64,000 nt of DNA, taken from contig NZ_JAGTWO010000004.1 of NCBI RefSeq assembly GCF_018842675.1, positions 124,001 to 188,000 of the forward strand, given 5' to 3'. The notes under the pieces were generated by a model. It saw only the letters and a program-made list of their open reading frames with translations. It had not been told where the DNA came from and ran no database searches. Below, piece by piece: positions 37,613-49,115 of the stretch. Both the position numbers and the translations under genes were made by a program. The stretch's first letter is position 1. The number at the start of each line of letters is the position of its first letter. This DNA is from Candidatus Pantoea bituminis (GTDB lineage Bacteria > Pseudomonadota > Gammaproteobacteria > Enterobacterales > Enterobacteriaceae).

Positions 37613-37640
37613 TGGCAATTCCACCTGCCGGAGAAGAAAA

Positions 37641-38177
37641 ATGACAACGCACTCCCCGTCGCATCACGTCTTTATCCTGATGGGCGTTTCAGGCAGCGGC
37701 AAATCTGCCGTCGCCAACCAGGTTTCGCATCAACTGAATACCGCCTTTCTCGACGGTGATTTTCTCCATCCGCGTGCCAACATCATGAAAATGGCAGAGG
37801 GTCATCCGCTGGATGACAACGATCGCCAGCCGTGGCTACAAGCCCTTAATGATGCAGCGTTTGCGATGCAGCGCACCCAAGAGATCTCCATTATTGTCTG
37901 CTCCGCGCTGAAAAAGCGTTACCGTGACATCCTGCGTCAGGGCAATGCCAACCTGAGTTTTGTCTACCTGAAAGGGGATTTCGACACCATCGAGTCACGC
38001 CTGAAAGCGCGCAAAGGCCACTTCTTCAAGCCGCAAATGCTGGTGACGCAGTTCGCCACGCTGGAAGAGCCGGGCAGTGACGAGCCGGACGTACTATCAG
38101 TGAATATTGATCATTCACTCGACGAGGTTGTAGCGGCTACGGTTGCGACCATCAAGGAAGCAATCAATCAAGGCTAG
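37641..38177 (+). CDS. gntK: Gluconokinase
   Basis: GntK phosphorylates gluconate to 6-phosphogluconate for the Entner-Doudoroff and pentose phosphate pathways. The Walker A motif GVSGSGKSAVA and the substrate region FLDGDFLHPRANIMKMAEG are clear. The start MTTHSPSHHVFILMGVSG follows GGAGAAG; the earlier in-frame ATG at 37584 would lie across the operator and is rejected. 178 residues. gntU starts three bases after the stop. Confidence 0.96.
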   Translation: MTTHSPSHHVFILMGVSGSGKSAVANQVSHQLNTAFLDGDFLHPRANIMKMAEGHPLDDNDRQPWLQALNDAAFAMQRTQEISIIVCSALKKRYRDILRQGNANLSFVYLKGDFDTIESRLKARKGHFFKPQMLVTQFATLEEPGSDEPDVLSVNIDHSLDEVVAATVATIKEAINQG

Positions 38178-38180
38178 GCA

Positions 38181-39520
38181 ATGAATACCGCAACACTCGT
38201 TTTGACGGCAGCAGGCTCAGTCCTGCTGCTGCTGTTTTTGGTGATGAAAGCCCGCATGCATGCTTTTGTTGCTTTGATGATTGTCTCTGTGGGGGCGGGT
38301 TTGTTTTCCGGCATGCCGCTGGATCAAATCGCTGAAACCATGCAGAAAGGGATGGGCGGTACGCTCGGTTTTTTGGCTATTGTCGTGGCGTTGGGCGCAA
38401 TGTTCGGCAAAATTTTGCATGAAACTGGCGCAGTTGACCAAATCGCCATTCGCATGTTGAAAGCTTTTGGCGAAAGCCGTGCGCACTACGCGATGGGTAT
38501 CGCAGGATTGATCTGTGCGCTGCCGCTGTTTTTGAAGTCGCGGTGGTGTTGCTGATCAGCATCGCTTTCGCGGTGGCACGTCGCACTCAAGGTAATCTGG
38601 TGAAACTGGTGATCCCGCTGTTTGCGGGCGTTGCGGCGGCGGCAGCTTTTCTACTGCCGGGACCTGCACCAATGTTGCTGGCTTCACAGATGCACGCCGA
38701 TTTCGGCTGGATGATTTTGCTGGGCCTGTGCGCCGCCATTCCGGGCATGTTGATTGCTGGTCCGCTGTTCGGCAACTTCATCGGTAATCACGTAACCTTC
38801 AGTTCGCCGCCGGAAGATCATCAACCTGATGTTGATGAAAACAAGCTACCATCCTTTGGTTTTAGCCTGTCGCTGATTTTGTTTCCGCTGGTGTTGGTTG
38901 GCCTGAAAACCATTGGCGCGCGCTTTACCACCGAAGGCACTTCGCTGTATCAATGGCTGGAGTTTATTGGCCATCCGTTTATTGCGATTTTACTGGCTTG
39001 CCTGGTGGCGATTTATGGTCTGGCTTATCGTCAGGGCATGGACAAAGAGAAGGTGATGCAGGTATGCGGCAGTGCGCTGCAACCGGCGGGGATTATTCTG
39101 CTGGTGATTGGTGCGGGCGGTGTATTTAAGCAGGTACTGGTCGATTCTGGCGTGGGCCCGGTGTTGGGCAATGCGCTGACCGGAGCTGGTCTGCCGATCG
39201 CGCTGGCCTGTTTTATTCTCTCTGGCGCGGTACGTGTGATTCAAGGTTCGGCGACCGTCGCGTGCTTAACCACGGTGGGGTTGATCATGCCGGTGATTGA
39301 GCCGCTGCATTACAGTGGCGCGCAGCTGGCTGCGTTGTCGATTTGTATTGGCGGCGGGTCGATCATTATCAGCCACGTGAATGATGCGGGTTTCTGGCTG
39401 TTCGGGCGCTTTACCGGTGCCAGCGAAGCGGAAACATTGAAAACGTGGACGTTGATGGAAACCATCCTCGGCACGGTCGGTGCCATTGTCGGTATGATCG
39501 CGTTTACGTTGTTGTCTTAA
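38181..39520 (+). CDS. gntU: Low-affinity gluconate/H+ symporter GntU, frameshifted once as sequenced
   Basis: GntU belongs to the GntP family with about 12-14 membrane segments. The N-terminus LVLTAAGSVLLLLFLVMKAR and the motif HVNDAGFWLFGRFTGASEAE match E. coli GntU. A T run at 38529-38533 is one base short, so LPLFFEVAVVLLIS is broken; restoring it gives about 446 residues. It is translationally close to gntK. The gene is followed by an inverted copy of the cloverleaf repeat. Confidence 0.94.
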
Positions 39521-39540
39521 TTTTTTGGTGAGGCGTCGTT

Positions 39541-39564
39541 TGTCCTCTCAAGTGCGAGGTCGTT
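39541..39564 (+). repeat. Short repeat module adjoining the cloverleaf copy at gntU
   Basis: TGTCCTCTCAAGTGCGAGGT followed by CGTT is the same module that separates copies in the livF-ugpB array. It abuts the element although the element here is inverted, so the module is tied to the TGTCCCC end rather than to one orientation. Confidence 0.7.
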
Positions 39565-39686
39565 TGTCCCCCATCTCGGCCTTCCCCGCATCGCGGGGAA
39601 GGAGACGCTGCCACATGCCGTCTCATCACTAACATAAAGCAGCATCTTCCTCCCCCATTTATGGGGGAGGACTGAGGTGGGGGACA
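39565..39686 (-). repeat. Cloverleaf repeat, inverted single copy between gntU and yhgN
   Basis: It reads TGTCCCCCATCTC to GAGGTGGGGGACA on the + strand and is inverted relative to the livF array. The stems are kept with changed loops (TAAA for TACA) and one wobble pair (AGATGCTGC against GCAGCGTCT). It lies between convergent genes and could end both transcripts. Confidence 0.88.
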
Positions 39687-39730
39687 GCGCGCAGAGGCCA
39701 ATAACGCGCAGTAAGCAAAACCTACCCAAA

Positions 39731-40324
39731 CTACAACTTTAAATAAACCCGAATCCCATCCAAAAACATCTGCGTTGCCAGCATGATCAGAATTAATCCC
39801 ATCAGACGTTCCAGCGCATTTACGCCTTTATCACCCAGTAACCGCAGAAACAGGCCTGACAGCAGCAGAATTACCACCGTAGCGCCCCAGGCGATCAGCA
39901 GCGCGCCTACCAGATACGACATTTGATGGGGATATTGATGCGATAACAGCATCAAGGTTGCCAGCAATGAAGGGCCTGCAACCAGCGGAATCGCCAGCGG
40001 TACCAGAAAAGGTTCTTCTCCCGCAGACAAACCGGTACTGCTGCTTTCAGGAGAAGGGAAAATCATTTTTATTGCGATCAGGAACAGGATCACGCCACCC
40101 GAAATTGAAACGGTTTCCGTACGCAGATTCAAAAACGCCAGGATGCGTTCACCCGCAAACAGAAACAGCAACATAATTGCCAGGGCGATCAGCATTTCGC
40201 GGATCAACACAATACGCCGCCGCTTGGGTTCCAGATGCTTCAAAACCGACATAAAAATCGGTAAATTGCCCAGCGGATCCATAATTAGCAACAATAATAT
40301 TGTCGCAGAGATCATTTCAGTCAT
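39731..40324 (-). CDS. yhgN: MarC-family inner membrane protein YhgN
   Basis: This 197-residue protein has six predicted membrane segments and the MarC/UPF0056 signature MDPLGNLPIFMSVLKHL at the N-terminus and PLAIPLVAGPSLLATLML in the middle, with the two prolines and glycines forming the repeat typical of the family. Function is unknown; a role in export has been suggested but not proven. Same neighbours (gntU, asd) as in E. coli. Confidence 0.93.
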   Translation of the reverse strand: MTEMISATILLLLIMDPLGNLPIFMSVLKHLEPKRRRIVLIREMLIALAIMLLFLFAGERILAFLNLRTETVSISGGVILFLIAIKMIFPSPESSSTGLSAGEEPFLVPLAIPLVAGPSLLATLMLLSHQYPHQMSYLVGALLIAWGATVVILLLSGLFLRLLGDKGVNALERLMGLILIMLATQMFLDGIRVYLKL

Positions 40325-40668
40325 TCGTTTTACATCATCTTATTGTCGATAAATTACTGTTATTAGGTGCGCTGCTGAAAAAGTTAGCGCCATCGAATTA
40401 ATTCACTTGCCAGATGTGCTGCATTTTGTAGAGTTGGTCGTCATATACCCCACAGACTTCACGCCGCCGGTGCGTTGGCTGCACGACTTCACCCCAGTTA
40501 CTTACCAGAGTAAGCGCTTGGGGCTGAATCAGCTTGCCGCCTTCCTGCAACGCGAAGTCTGTAGAGTAACGGTAATTCTCATTATTACGCAGAGTGGAGT
40601 GAAAGTGGCATTCCGCTCTTCCCATCGATAAAAGTCAGGTCGTTAACACCGCCTGAGACGGACACAAC
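40325..40668. other. yhgN-asd gap containing a palindromic repeat
   Basis: The 344-base gap between divergent yhgN and asd contains the inverted enterobacterial repeat at 40444-40573 and presumably promoters for both genes. No lysine riboswitch is visible. The reading frames at 40398-40631 are translations of the repeat. Confidence 0.6.
40444..40573 (-). repeat. Enterobacterial palindromic repeat, copy 2 (inverted)
   Basis: The reverse complement contains GTTGCAGGAAGGCGGCAAGC, CTTACTCTGGTAAG and GCAGCCAACGCACC in the same order as copy 1 at 11193. Its outer ends are more diverged (TACCGTTACTC against GGGGTATA). Confidence 0.8.
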
Positions 40669-41778
40669 ATGAAGAATGTAGGTTTAGTTGGTTGGCGCGG
40701 TATGGTCGGCTCTGTGCTGATGTCCCGCATGATCGAAGAACGCGATTTTGATGTCATCAATCCGGTCTTCTTCTCTACCTCGCAGCATGGTCAGGCGGCG
40801 CCAGAGTTTGGCGGTAAACACCATGGCACGCTGCAGGATGCGTTTGATATCGATGCACTAAAGGCGCTGGATATCATTATTACCTGCCAGGGCGGCGACT
40901 ATACCAGTGAAGTTTATCCTAAGCTGCGCGCCAGCGGCTGGAAAGGTTACTGGATTGATGCGGCGTCCACGCTGCGTATGAAAGAGGATGCCATCATCAT
41001 CCTCGATCCGGTAAACCAACAGGTTATTCGTCAGGGCATTGACAGTGGTCTCAATACCTTTGTCGGCGGGAACTGTACCGTAAGCCTGATGCTAATGTCG
41101 CTCGGCGGTCTGTTTACGCAAAATCTGGTTGAGTGGGCCTCGGTGGCGACATATCAAGCTGCATCAGGTGGCGGTGCGCGTCACATGCGCGAACTGCTGA
41201 CACAAATGGGCATGTTGCACGATCACGTAGCGAAATCGCTGCAGAATCCCGCCTCAGCGATTCTTGATATCGAACGCAGCGTGACTGACTTCACTCGCTC
41301 CGGCACGCTGCCAACCGATAACTTCGGCGTGCCGCTGGCGGGCAGCCTGATTCCATGGATCGACAAGCAGTTGGACAATGGTCAGAGCCGCGAAGAGTGG
41401 AAAGGCCAGGCCGAAACCAACAAGATTCTGGGTACGCAGCACACTATTCCAGTCGATGGCTTGTGCGTGCGCGTAGGCGCGCTGCGCTGCCACAGTCAGG
41501 CATTTACCCTGAAGCTGAAAAAAGACCTGCCGCTGGCCGACATTGAACAACTGCTGGCTTCGCACAATGAATGGGTAAAAGTCGTGCCAAACGATCGTGA
41601 ATTAACGATGCGTGAACTCACGCCTGCCGCTGTCACCGGCACGCTGACTACGCCAGTGGGTCGCTTGCGCAAGCTCAATATGGGGCCGGAATACCTTTCC
41701 GCCTTTACGGTTGGCGATCAACTGTTGTGGGGCGCTGCTGAGCCGCTGCGTCGTATGCTGCGCCTGCTGGTCGACTAA
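40669..41778 (+). CDS. asd: Aspartate-semialdehyde dehydrogenase
   Basis: Asd reduces beta-aspartyl phosphate to aspartate semialdehyde with NADPH, the branch point to lysine/diaminopimelate, threonine and methionine. Rossmann motif [18 protein letters not shown], nucleophile Cys in [12 protein letters not shown] (about residue 135) and the catalytic His segment in [13 protein letters not shown]. 369 residues, as usual for the gamma-proteobacterial form. Confidence 0.97.
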   Translation: MKNVGLVGWRGMVGSVLMSRMIEERDFDVINPVFFSTSQHGQAAPEFGGKHHGTLQDAFDIDALKALDIIITCQGGDYTSEVYPKLRASGWKGYWIDAASTLRMKEDAIIILDPVNQQVIRQGIDSGLNTFVGGNCTVSLMLMSLGGLFTQNLVEWASVATYQAASGGGARHMRELLTQMGMLHDHVAKSLQNPASAILDIERSVTDFTRSGTLPTDNFGVPLAGSLIPWIDKQLDNGQSREEWKGQAETNKILGTQHTIPVDGLCVRVGALRCHSQAFTLKLKKDLPLADIEQLLASHNEWVKVVPNDRELTMRELTPAAVTGTLTTPVGRLRKLNMGPEYLSAFTVGDQLLWGAAEPLRRMLRLLVD

Positions 41779-41795
41779 TTCTGAAAACCTCTTTC

Positions 41796-41822
41796 AAAGG
41801 CCGAAAAACTTCGGCCTTTTCT
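41796..41822 (+). terminator. Terminator of asd
   Basis: AAAGGCCGAA / TTCGGCCTTTT forms a strong stem with a short loop and T tract 17 bases after the asd stop. Confidence 0.9.
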
Positions 41823-42137
41823 CTTTTTATCCTGTAATAAGTCAATTAGCTTGCCTCCCGGAAGTGATCCGCTTCCCCTTTTTGTCTGTTAGTTAATAAT
41901 TTTTTTGGTTTCTTCCCTGGCAACTTCTCTCGCCAAGCTATGATTTAACAATGATGTGCCGCTAGTAAACTGTTTTGATTTTTGAACTGAATGGTTGTTG
42001 TACACGGCAAAGACTCTTTCCCACGGACTGGCTTATCTCCCTTGCCGTTGTACTCATGGCTCAATGAAGAGCAGTGCATCTGTTGCGCGAGACAAGTCGC
42101 ATCCATTTCGCCTGCCAAATATCACAGGAAGAAAGTC
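41823..42137 (+). promoter_or_regulatory. glgB upstream region with structured leader
   Basis: This 315-base region holds no credible gene; an in-frame extension of glgB to 41991 lacks homology. A hairpin joins GTACACGGCAA (42000-42010) to TTGCCGTTGTAC (42042-42053) with one bulge, enclosing about 31 bases, roughly 85 bases before the glgB start. It may be part of a 5' leader; I see no clear CRP site. Confidence 0.45.
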
Positions 42138-44321
42138 ATGTCAGAGCTTCCCGATCGCCAGGCGATCAATGCCCTGTTTGCGGGTAATTACGCCGATCCC
42201 TTTTCGTTATTAGGGATGCACCAGACTGAGCAAGGACTTGAAGTGCGAGCCTTGCTACCCGAAGCCTCGGAAGTCTGGGTTATTGAAACCAACACCGGGC
42301 GCAAACTGGCCCAACTGAAATGTGTCGATTCGCGTGGCTTTTTTAGCGGCGTGATTCCGCGTCGTAAAAAGCCGTTTCGCTATCAGCTGGCGGTAAACTG
42401 GCACGGCCAGCAAAATTTACTGGATGATGCTTATCGCTTTGGCCCGCTGCTGGAAGAGATGGATGCGTGGTTGCTGGCGGAAGGGACGCATTTACGTCCT
42501 TATGAAACCTTAGGCGCACACGGCGCGGTGATAGATGGCGTTAACGGTACGCGCTTTTGCGTCTGGGCGCCGAATGCACGCCGCGTTTCGGTGGTAGGCG
42601 ATTTCAACTTCTGGGATGGACGTCGTCACCCGATGCGCCTGCGTCAGGAGATGGGCATCTGGGAACTGTTTGTCCCCGGCGCGTTTAACGGTCAGCTCTA
42701 CAAATTTGAAATCATCGATGCCAACGACAAGCTGCGCATCAAAGCTGATCCCTTTGCCTTTGAAGCGCAGATGCGTCCAGAAACCGCGTCAATGATTTGT
42801 GGCCTGCCCAACAAAGTGGAGATGAGTGCCGAGCGCAAAGCCGCCAATGCTTTCGACCAGCCTATCTCAATCTATGAAGTGCATCTGGGCTCCTGGCGTC
42901 GTCACACCGACAACAATTTCTGGCTGAGTTACAAAGAGCTCTCTGAGCAGCTGATTCCTTACGTCAAAGAGATGGGTTTTACTCACCTTGAATTGCTGCC
43001 GATTAACGAACATCCGTTTGATGGAAGTTGGGGTTATCAGCCGCTGGGTATGTACGCACCCACGCGTCGCTTTGGTGCGCGCGATGAATTCCGTGACTTC
43101 ATCGCCAGCGCTCATGAGGCGGGCTTGAACGTGCTGCTGGATTGGGTGCCGGGCCATTTCCCTAGCGATGATTTTGGTTTAGCGAAATTTGACGGCACCG
43201 AACTCTACGAGCACAGCGATCCGCGTGAAGGCTATCATCAGGACTGGAACACGCTGATTTATAACTTCGGTCGCCGAGAAGTCAGTAATTACCTCTCTGG
43301 CAACGCGCTGTACTGGCTGGAGCGGTTTGGCATTGATGGATTGCGTGTAGATGCGGTGGCATCAATGATTTACCGCGACTACAGCCGCGCTGAAGGTGAA
43401 TGGGTTCCCAATCATTTCGGCGGCCGTGAAAACCTCGAAGCCATTACCTTCTTACGTTACACCAACCGTACTTTGGGCCATGCGGCAGAAGGCACGATCA
43501 CCATGGCGGAAGAGTCCACCGATTTCCCTGGCGTTTCGCGTCCACCGGAAAGCGGCGGATTGGGCTTCTGGTTCAAATGGAATCTCGGTTGGATGCACGA
43601 CACGCTGGACTACATGAAACTCGATCCGGTGCATCGCCGTTTTCATCACAATCTGATGAGTTTCGGCATGATGTACAACTACACCGAAAACTTTGTGTTG
43701 CCGCTGTCGCACGATGAAGTGGTACATGGCAAGCGCTCTATTCTGGATCGCATGCCGGGCGATGCATGGCAAAAATTTGCCAATCTGCGGGCTTATTACG
43801 GCTGGATGTGGGCGTTTCCCGGTAAAAAGCTGCAGTTCATGGGCAATGAATTTGCCCAAGGCAGAGAGTGGAATCACGATACCAGCCTCGACTGGCATCT
43901 GCTGGAAGGCGAAGACAACTGGCACCACGGCGTACATCGCCTGGTGCGCGACCTTAACTTCACTTATCGCCACTACACGCAGCTCTATCAGCTTGACTAC
44001 GATCCGGCAGGCTTTGAGTGGCTAGTGGTTGATGACGCTGAAAATTCGGTATTTGTGTTTATCCGCCGCGATCGTGAAGGCAACGAGATGATTGTTGCCA
44101 GTAACTTCACGCCAGTTACGCGTCCCGGTTACCGTTTTGGTGTGAATCAAGCGGGCAACTGGCGCGAGGTGCTTAACACCGACCAGCACGAATATCATGG
44201 CAGCGATGTACGTAACCATTTAGTGCATACCGATCAGATTGAAAGCCATGGACGACCACAATCGCTGAGTCTGAGTCTGCCACCGCTTGCTACTGTGTGG
44301 CTGGTGCGGGAGGCCGAATGA
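42138..44321 (+). CDS. glgB: 1,4-alpha-glucan branching enzyme
   Basis: GlgB introduces alpha-1,6 branches into glycogen (GH13). Two N-terminal carbohydrate-binding modules (about 1-230) are followed by the (beta/alpha)8 barrel with nucleophile Asp in [10 protein letters not shown], acid/base Glu in [11 protein letters not shown] and third Asp in [11 protein letters not shown], then a C-terminal beta domain. The start [17 protein letters not shown] follows AGGAAG and gives 727 residues (E. coli 728). It overlaps glgX by ATGA. Confidence 0.96.
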   Translation: MSELPDRQAINALFAGNYADPFSLLGMHQTEQGLEVRALLPEASEVWVIETNTGRKLAQLKCVDSRGFFSGVIPRRKKPFRYQLAVNWHGQQNLLDDAYRFGPLLEEMDAWLLAEGTHLRPYETLGAHGAVIDGVNGTRFCVWAPNARRVSVVGDFNFWDGRRHPMRLRQEMGIWELFVPGAFNGQLYKFEIIDANDKLRIKADPFAFEAQMRPETASMICGLPNKVEMSAERKAANAFDQPISIYEVHLGSWRRHTDNNFWLSYKELSEQLIPYVKEMGFTHLELLPINEHPFDGSWGYQPLGMYAPTRRFGARDEFRDFIASAHEAGLNVLLDWVPGHFPSDDFGLAKFDGTELYEHSDPREGYHQDWNTLIYNFGRREVSNYLSGNALYWLERFGIDGLRVDAVASMIYRDYSRAEGEWVPNHFGGRENLEAITFLRYTNRTLGHAAEGTITMAEESTDFPGVSRPPESGGLGFWFKWNLGWMHDTLDYMKLDPVHRRFHHNLMSFGMMYNYTENFVLPLSHDEVVHGKRSILDRMPGDAWQKFANLRAYYGWMWAFPGKKLQFMGNEFAQGREWNHDTSLDWHLLEGEDNWHHGVHRLVRDLNFTYRHYTQLYQLDYDPAGFEWLVVDDAENSVFVFIRRDREGNEMIVASNFTPVTRPGYRFGVNQAGNWREVLNTDQHEYHGSDVRNHLVHTDQIESHGRPQSLSLSLPPLATVWLVREAE

Positions 44322-46300
44322 CATTAAAACCCGGTCAGCCTGAACCGTTAGGTGCTGTTTACGATGGTAAAGGGGTTAATTTTACCCTGTTTTCACAGCA
44401 TGCCGAACGCGTCGAACTTTGTCTGTTTGATGATCATGGCGTTGAACACCGTTTTGACTTGCCGGGCCGCACTGAAGATATCTGGCACGGCTATTTTCCT
44501 GCGCTTAAACCAGGCCAGCGCTATGGCTATCGCGTTCATGGCCCTTGGGCACCGCAAAAAGGGCATCGCTTTAATCCGGCCAAGCTGTTGGTGGATCCTT
44601 GTGCCCGCGAGGTGGTGGGCGATGTACCGGATGATCCGCGTTTTCAAAGTGGTGAAGTTGAACCCGATCCCTTGGATAACGCGGCGATAGCGCCTAAGTC
44701 GCTGGTGGTGGCGGAAGATTTTGACTGGGAAGATGATATTGCACCGCGCACGCCGTGGGGAAAAACGGTTATTTATGAAGCTCACGTGCGTGGGTTAACC
44801 CTCCAGCACCCGGATATTCCGGAAACGCTGCGCGGGACTTACGCGGCGCTAGGCCATCCTGTTATGGTGGATTATCTCAGCCACCTTGGCATCTCCGCCA
44901 TCGAACTGCTGCCGATTGCCCACTTTGCCAGCGAGCCGCGTTTGCTGCGGCTTGGATTAAGCAATTATTGGGGCTACAACCCGTTTGCACTTTGGGCTGT
45001 CGACCCACGTTACGCCGCTGGGCAGGATGGTGTAACGCCTTTGCAGGAGTTCCAACAGGCGGTGAAAAATCTGCACGCCGCAGGTATTGAAGTGCTGCTG
45101 GACGTGGTGTTTAACCACACCGCAGAACTGCACGAGGCGGGCCCAACGATCTCGATGCGTGGTATCGACAATGCCAGCTATTACTGGCTCAACGAGCAGG
45201 GCGATTACGAAAACTGGACCGGCTGTGGCAACACAGTCAACCTTAATCATCCGCGGGTAATGGAATGGACGCTGGAAGCGCTGCGCTATTGGGTACGCGT
45301 TTGCCACGTTGATGGTTTCCGTTTTGACCTCGCTACGGTAATGGGCCGCACACCCGATTACCAGCGCGATGCGCCGCTATTCGAGGCGATACGCGCTTGC
45401 CCGCTGCTGTCGACGTGCAAATTGATTGCCGAGCCTTGGGATATCGGTCCCCACGGTTATCAGGTGGGTAACTATCCGCAGCCCTTTGCTGAATGGAACG
45501 ATCAGTTTCGTGATACTGCGCGCCGCTATTGGCTACGCGGCGAAATGAGCAACAGTGATTTTGTCCGGCGCTTTGCGGCTTCCAGCGATCTTTATCAGCG
45601 TGAGGCAAGGCAACCTCATGCCACGATTAATCTCATTACCGCCCATGACGGTTTTACGCTGTGCGATCTGGTGAGCTTCAACAATAAACATAACGAAGCC
45701 AACGGCGAAGACAACCGCGACGGTCATGGCAGTAACTTTAGTAACAATCACGGCAAAGAAGGGCTTAGCGTTAGCTTCGATGTCATTGAGCGCCGACGCC
45801 TCAGCGTGCATGGCTTACTCACCACGCTGCTGCTGTCGCAAGGCACACCTATGCTGTTGGCTGGCGATGAGCGTGGCAACAGCCAACACGGAAACAACAA
45901 CGCTTATTGTCAGGACAACGCGCTCAGTTGGCTTGACTGGCAGGAAGGCGATAACGGCTTGGTCGATTTCACCGCTGCATTGATCCATCTGCGCCAGCGC
46001 ATTCCCGCGCTGACCAAGGATCGCTGGTGGCAGCCGGGTGACGACAATGTGCAGTGGCTCAATGCCAGCGGCAAACCACTGCAGCACGAAGAATGGACGC
46101 AGGGGGCGCATAGATTGCAGATCCTGCTCTCCGGCCGCTGGTTAATAACAATAAACGCCACGGAATCGGTGAGTGATATCGCCTTACCAGACGGAGAATG
46201 GCGTGCCCTTCCTCCTTTCGCCGGGGACGATAACCCCATTTTGTTAACTGTCTGGCATGGTCCCGCACACGGTGTGTGCGTGTTCCAAAAGCAATCATAA
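44318..46300 (+). CDS. glgX: Glycogen debranching enzyme
   Basis: GlgX removes the four-glucose limit branches left by phosphorylase. The 660-residue GH13 protein has an N-terminal CBM48 and the catalytic motifs [14 protein letters not shown] (Asp), [10 protein letters not shown] (Glu) and [10 protein letters not shown] (Asp). The start [12 protein letters not shown] overlaps the glgB stop. glgC follows after 10 bases, so the five glg genes can be one operon. Confidence 0.96.
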   Translation: MTLKPGQPEPLGAVYDGKGVNFTLFSQHAERVELCLFDDHGVEHRFDLPGRTEDIWHGYFPALKPGQRYGYRVHGPWAPQKGHRFNPAKLLVDPCAREVVGDVPDDPRFQSGEVEPDPLDNAAIAPKSLVVAEDFDWEDDIAPRTPWGKTVIYEAHVRGLTLQHPDIPETLRGTYAALGHPVMVDYLSHLGISAIELLPIAHFASEPRLLRLGLSNYWGYNPFALWAVDPRYAAGQDGVTPLQEFQQAVKNLHAAGIEVLLDVVFNHTAELHEAGPTISMRGIDNASYYWLNEQGDYENWTGCGNTVNLNHPRVMEWTLEALRYWVRVCHVDGFRFDLATVMGRTPDYQRDAPLFEAIRACPLLSTCKLIAEPWDIGPHGYQVGNYPQPFAEWNDQFRDTARRYWLRGEMSNSDFVRRFAASSDLYQREARQPHATINLITAHDGFTLCDLVSFNNKHNEANGEDNRDGHGSNFSNNHGKEGLSVSFDVIERRRLSVHGLLTTLLLSQGTPMLLAGDERGNSQHGNNNAYCQDNALSWLDWQEGDNGLVDFTAALIHLRQRIPALTKDRWWQPGDDNVQWLNASGKPLQHEEWTQGAHRLQILLSGRWLITINATESVSDIALPDGEWRALPPFAGDDNPILLTVWHGPAHGVCVFQKQS

Positions 46301-46310
46301 GGAGTCAGAC

Positions 46311-47603
46311 ATGGTTAAATTAGATAGAACAGAACACCTGATGTTGGCCCGCCAACTCCCTTCACAAACGGTGGCCCTGATCCTCGCGGGAGGACGCGGT
46401 ACGCGCCTGGTCGATCTGACGGCAAAACGTGCCAAACCCGCAGTGCATTTCGGTGGCAAGTTTCGCATCATCGACTTTGCGCTTTCCAACTGCGTCAACT
46501 CCGGCATCCGCCGCATTGGCGTTATCACTCAATACCAGTCGCATACGCTAACCCAGCATATTCAGCGTGGCTGGTCGATCTTCAACGAAGAGATGAATGA
46601 GTTTGTGGATTTGCTGCCAGCGCAGCAGCGTTTAGCCACCGACCAATGGTATCGCGGCACCGCCGATGCTGTGACCCAAAATCTTGACGTCATTCGTCGC
46701 TATCAGGCGCAATACATCGTGATTCTTGCCGGGGACCATATTTATAAAATGGATTACTCACGCATGCTGTTGGATCACGTGGGCAAAGAGGCGAAATGCA
46801 CCATCGCCTGTTTACCGGTGCCGGTGCATGAAGCGACGGCATTCGGCGTGATGGCGGTAGATGAAGAGAATATGGTGGTGGATTTTGTTGAGAAACCGCC
46901 AAAACCGCCGACCATGCCGGGTGATGACACCAAGGCACTGGCCAGCATGGGTGTCTACGTTTTTAACGCAGATTATCTTTATCAACTGCTAGAAGAAGAC
47001 TTACAGGAACCTAATTCGAATCACGATTTTGGTAAGGATATTTTGCCAAAAATCGTGGCGAGCGGCGAAGGTTATGCCCATTCGTTTGTGCTCTCCTGTG
47101 TGCAAAACGATGACAACGCGCCGCCTTATTGGCGCGATGTGGGGACGCTGGAAGCTTACTGGCGTGCCAACCTCGACCTGGCTTCGGTAACACCTGAGTT
47201 GGATATGTATGACTCTACCTGGCCAATACGCACGCATATGGAACCGCTGCCGCCTGCCAAGTTTGTGCAGGATCGATCCGGTAGCCACGGCATGACCATG
47301 AATTCGTTGGTCTCCGGCGGCTGCATTATCTCCGGCTCAGTGGTGGTGAACTCCGTGCTTTTCCCACGCGTGCGCGTTAATTCTTTTTGCAATATCGATT
47401 CCACCGTGCTGCTGCCTGATGTGGTAGTGAGCCGATCCTGTCGTCTGCGCCGCTGTGTGATTGACCGCGCCTGCGTGCTGCCAGAAGGGATGGTGATTGG
47501 TGAAAATCCAGATGAAGACAGCCGCCGGTTTCACCGTTCGGAAGAGGGCATCGTACTGGTTACCCGCGCCATGTTGGCCAAATTGGCTACTGCGGGGCAG
47601 TAA
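46311..47603 (+). CDS. glgC: Glucose-1-phosphate adenylyltransferase
   Basis: GlgC makes ADP-glucose, the committed step of glycogen synthesis, and is allosterically activated by fructose-1,6-bisphosphate and inhibited by AMP. Motifs: nucleotide-binding [15 protein letters not shown], activator-site Lys in [13 protein letters not shown], substrate site VEKP, and a C-terminal left-handed beta helix. The start [12 protein letters not shown] follows AAGGAG. 430 residues (E. coli 431). In E. coli the leader is a CsrA target. Confidence 0.97.
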   Translation: MVKLDRTEHLMLARQLPSQTVALILAGGRGTRLVDLTAKRAKPAVHFGGKFRIIDFALSNCVNSGIRRIGVITQYQSHTLTQHIQRGWSIFNEEMNEFVDLLPAQQRLATDQWYRGTADAVTQNLDVIRRYQAQYIVILAGDHIYKMDYSRMLLDHVGKEAKCTIACLPVPVHEATAFGVMAVDEENMVVDFVEKPPKPPTMPGDDTKALASMGVYVFNADYLYQLLEEDLQEPNSNHDFGKDILPKIVASGEGYAHSFVLSCVQNDDNAPPYWRDVGTLEAYWRANLDLASVTPELDMYDSTWPIRTHMEPLPPAKFVQDRSGSHGMTMNSLVSGGCIISGSVVVNSVLFPRVRVNSFCNIDSTVLLPDVVVSRSCRLRRCVIDRACVLPEGMVIGENPDEDSRRFHRSEEGIVLVTRAMLAKLATAGQ

Positions 47604-47664
47604 GCGATAAGCGGCACACGCAATCGGCACGCGGATCGTGTCTGATAACTTAATGAGGTCGAGG

Positions 47665-49098
47665 ATGCAGGTTTTACATGTCTGTTCAGAACTTTTTCCG
47701 CTGCTAAAAACTGGCGGGTTGGCTGATGTAGTCGGGGCATTACCTCAAGCACAAATTGCAGGTGGAACGGATACGCGGGTGCTGCTTCCCGCGTTTCCTG
47801 CATTGCGTAAAGGCATTCCTGATACACAAGTCGTTGCCGAGCTACAGACCTTTGCGGGTCCTGTAAGCTTACTTTTTGGACAGTTCGATGGTGTGGGTAT
47901 TTATTTAATCGATGCGCCCGGACTTTATAACCGACCGGGAAGTCCGTATCACGACGAATCGCAGTTCGCCTATGTTGATAACTATATGCGTTTTGCGCTA
48001 CTGGGTTGGATGGGGTGCGAGCTGGCGTGTGGGCTTGATCCTTACTGGCGTCCTGACATTGTGCATGCGCACGACTGGCATGCGGGACTCACCTGCGCCT
48101 ACATGGAAGCGCGCGGGCGTCCGGCAAAATCGGTGTTTACGGTGCACAACCTGGCGTATCAAGGCTTGTTCTCTGCGCATCACATGGCTGAGATTCAGCT
48201 GCCGCAGTCGTTTTTCAACATGCACGGCCTTGAATTTTTTGGCCAAATTTCTTTTCTTAAAGCTGGGCTGTTTTATGCCGATCATATTACGGCAGTGAGT
48301 CCAACTTATGCGCATGAGATTACCTCGGCAGAGTTTGGTTACGGCATGGAAACCTTGCTGGCGCAGCGTATGCTCGAAGGGCGGTTGAGTGGCATCTTAA
48401 ATGGCGTGGATCCCTCCATTTGGGATCCGGCGCACGATCTGCTGCTCAGTGCCCGCTACAACCGCGACACGCTGGAAGCCAAAGCGGAAAACAAGCGCCA
48501 GTTGCAGGTCGCGATGGGGTTGAAAGTGGATGAAAAAGCCCCGGTGTTTGCCGTCATCAGCCGCCTGACGCGGCAGAAAGGGCTGGATTTAGTGCTCGAA
48601 GCGTTGCCCGGCCTGCTGGCGCAGGGTGGACAGCTGGTGCTGCTTGGTCAGGGCGATGCGGAATTGCAGCAGGGCTTTTTAGCGGCGGCAGCGGAGCATC
48701 CTGGCAGCGTAGGGGTACAAATTGGTTATCACGAAGCCTTCTCCCACCGCATTGTTGGCGGTGCAGACGTCATCATGGTGCCAAGCCGTTTCGAACCCTG
48801 CGGACTTACGCAACTTTATGGATTGAAATATGGCACCTTGCCGCTGGTAAGAAGAACCGGTGGTTTGGCGGATACGGTTAACGACAGTTCTCTGGAAAAT
48901 CTGGCAGACGGCATCGCCAGCGGTTTTAGTTTTGAAGACAGTAACGCCTGGTCACTTTTACGGGCGATTAGACGCGCTTTTGTACTGTGGTCCCGTCCCT
49001 CGCTCTGGCGTTATGTCCAGCGTCAGGCGATGGGAATGGATTTTAGCTGGCAGGTGGCAGCGCAAGCCTACCGCGACCTTTACCAACGTTTGTTGTAA
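47665..49098 (+). CDS. glgA: Glycogen synthase
   Basis: GlgA extends alpha-1,4-glucan from ADP-glucose (GT5). ADP-glucose-binding [13 protein letters not shown] near the N-terminus, HDWHAGL, and the C-terminal [19 protein letters not shown] with a second GGLADT. The start MQVLHVCSE follows GAGG; 477 residues as in E. coli. 61 bases separate it from glgC. Confidence 0.97.
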   Translation: MQVLHVCSELFPLLKTGGLADVVGALPQAQIAGGTDTRVLLPAFPALRKGIPDTQVVAELQTFAGPVSLLFGQFDGVGIYLIDAPGLYNRPGSPYHDESQFAYVDNYMRFALLGWMGCELACGLDPYWRPDIVHAHDWHAGLTCAYMEARGRPAKSVFTVHNLAYQGLFSAHHMAEIQLPQSFFNMHGLEFFGQISFLKAGLFYADHITAVSPTYAHEITSAEFGYGMETLLAQRMLEGRLSGILNGVDPSIWDPAHDLLLSARYNRDTLEAKAENKRQLQVAMGLKVDEKAPVFAVISRLTRQKGLDLVLEALPGLLAQGGQLVLLGQGDAELQQGFLAAAAEHPGSVGVQIGYHEAFSHRIVGGADVIMVPSRFEPCGLTQLYGLKYGTLPLVRRTGGLADTVNDSSLENLADGIASGFSFEDSNAWSLLRAIRRAFVLWSRPSLWRYVQRQAMGMDFSWQVAAQAYRDLYQRLL

Positions 49099-49115
49099 CG
49101 GATGGGATACTGGAT

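Noticed and set aside
40398..40631. Two overlapping small reading frames upstream of asd
   Set aside because: Both lie across the inverted palindromic repeat; no conserved protein is recognisable.
40574..40668. Lysine riboswitch before asd
   Set aside because: The gap before asd is mostly a known-type palindromic repeat and shows none of the conserved lysine-box segments.
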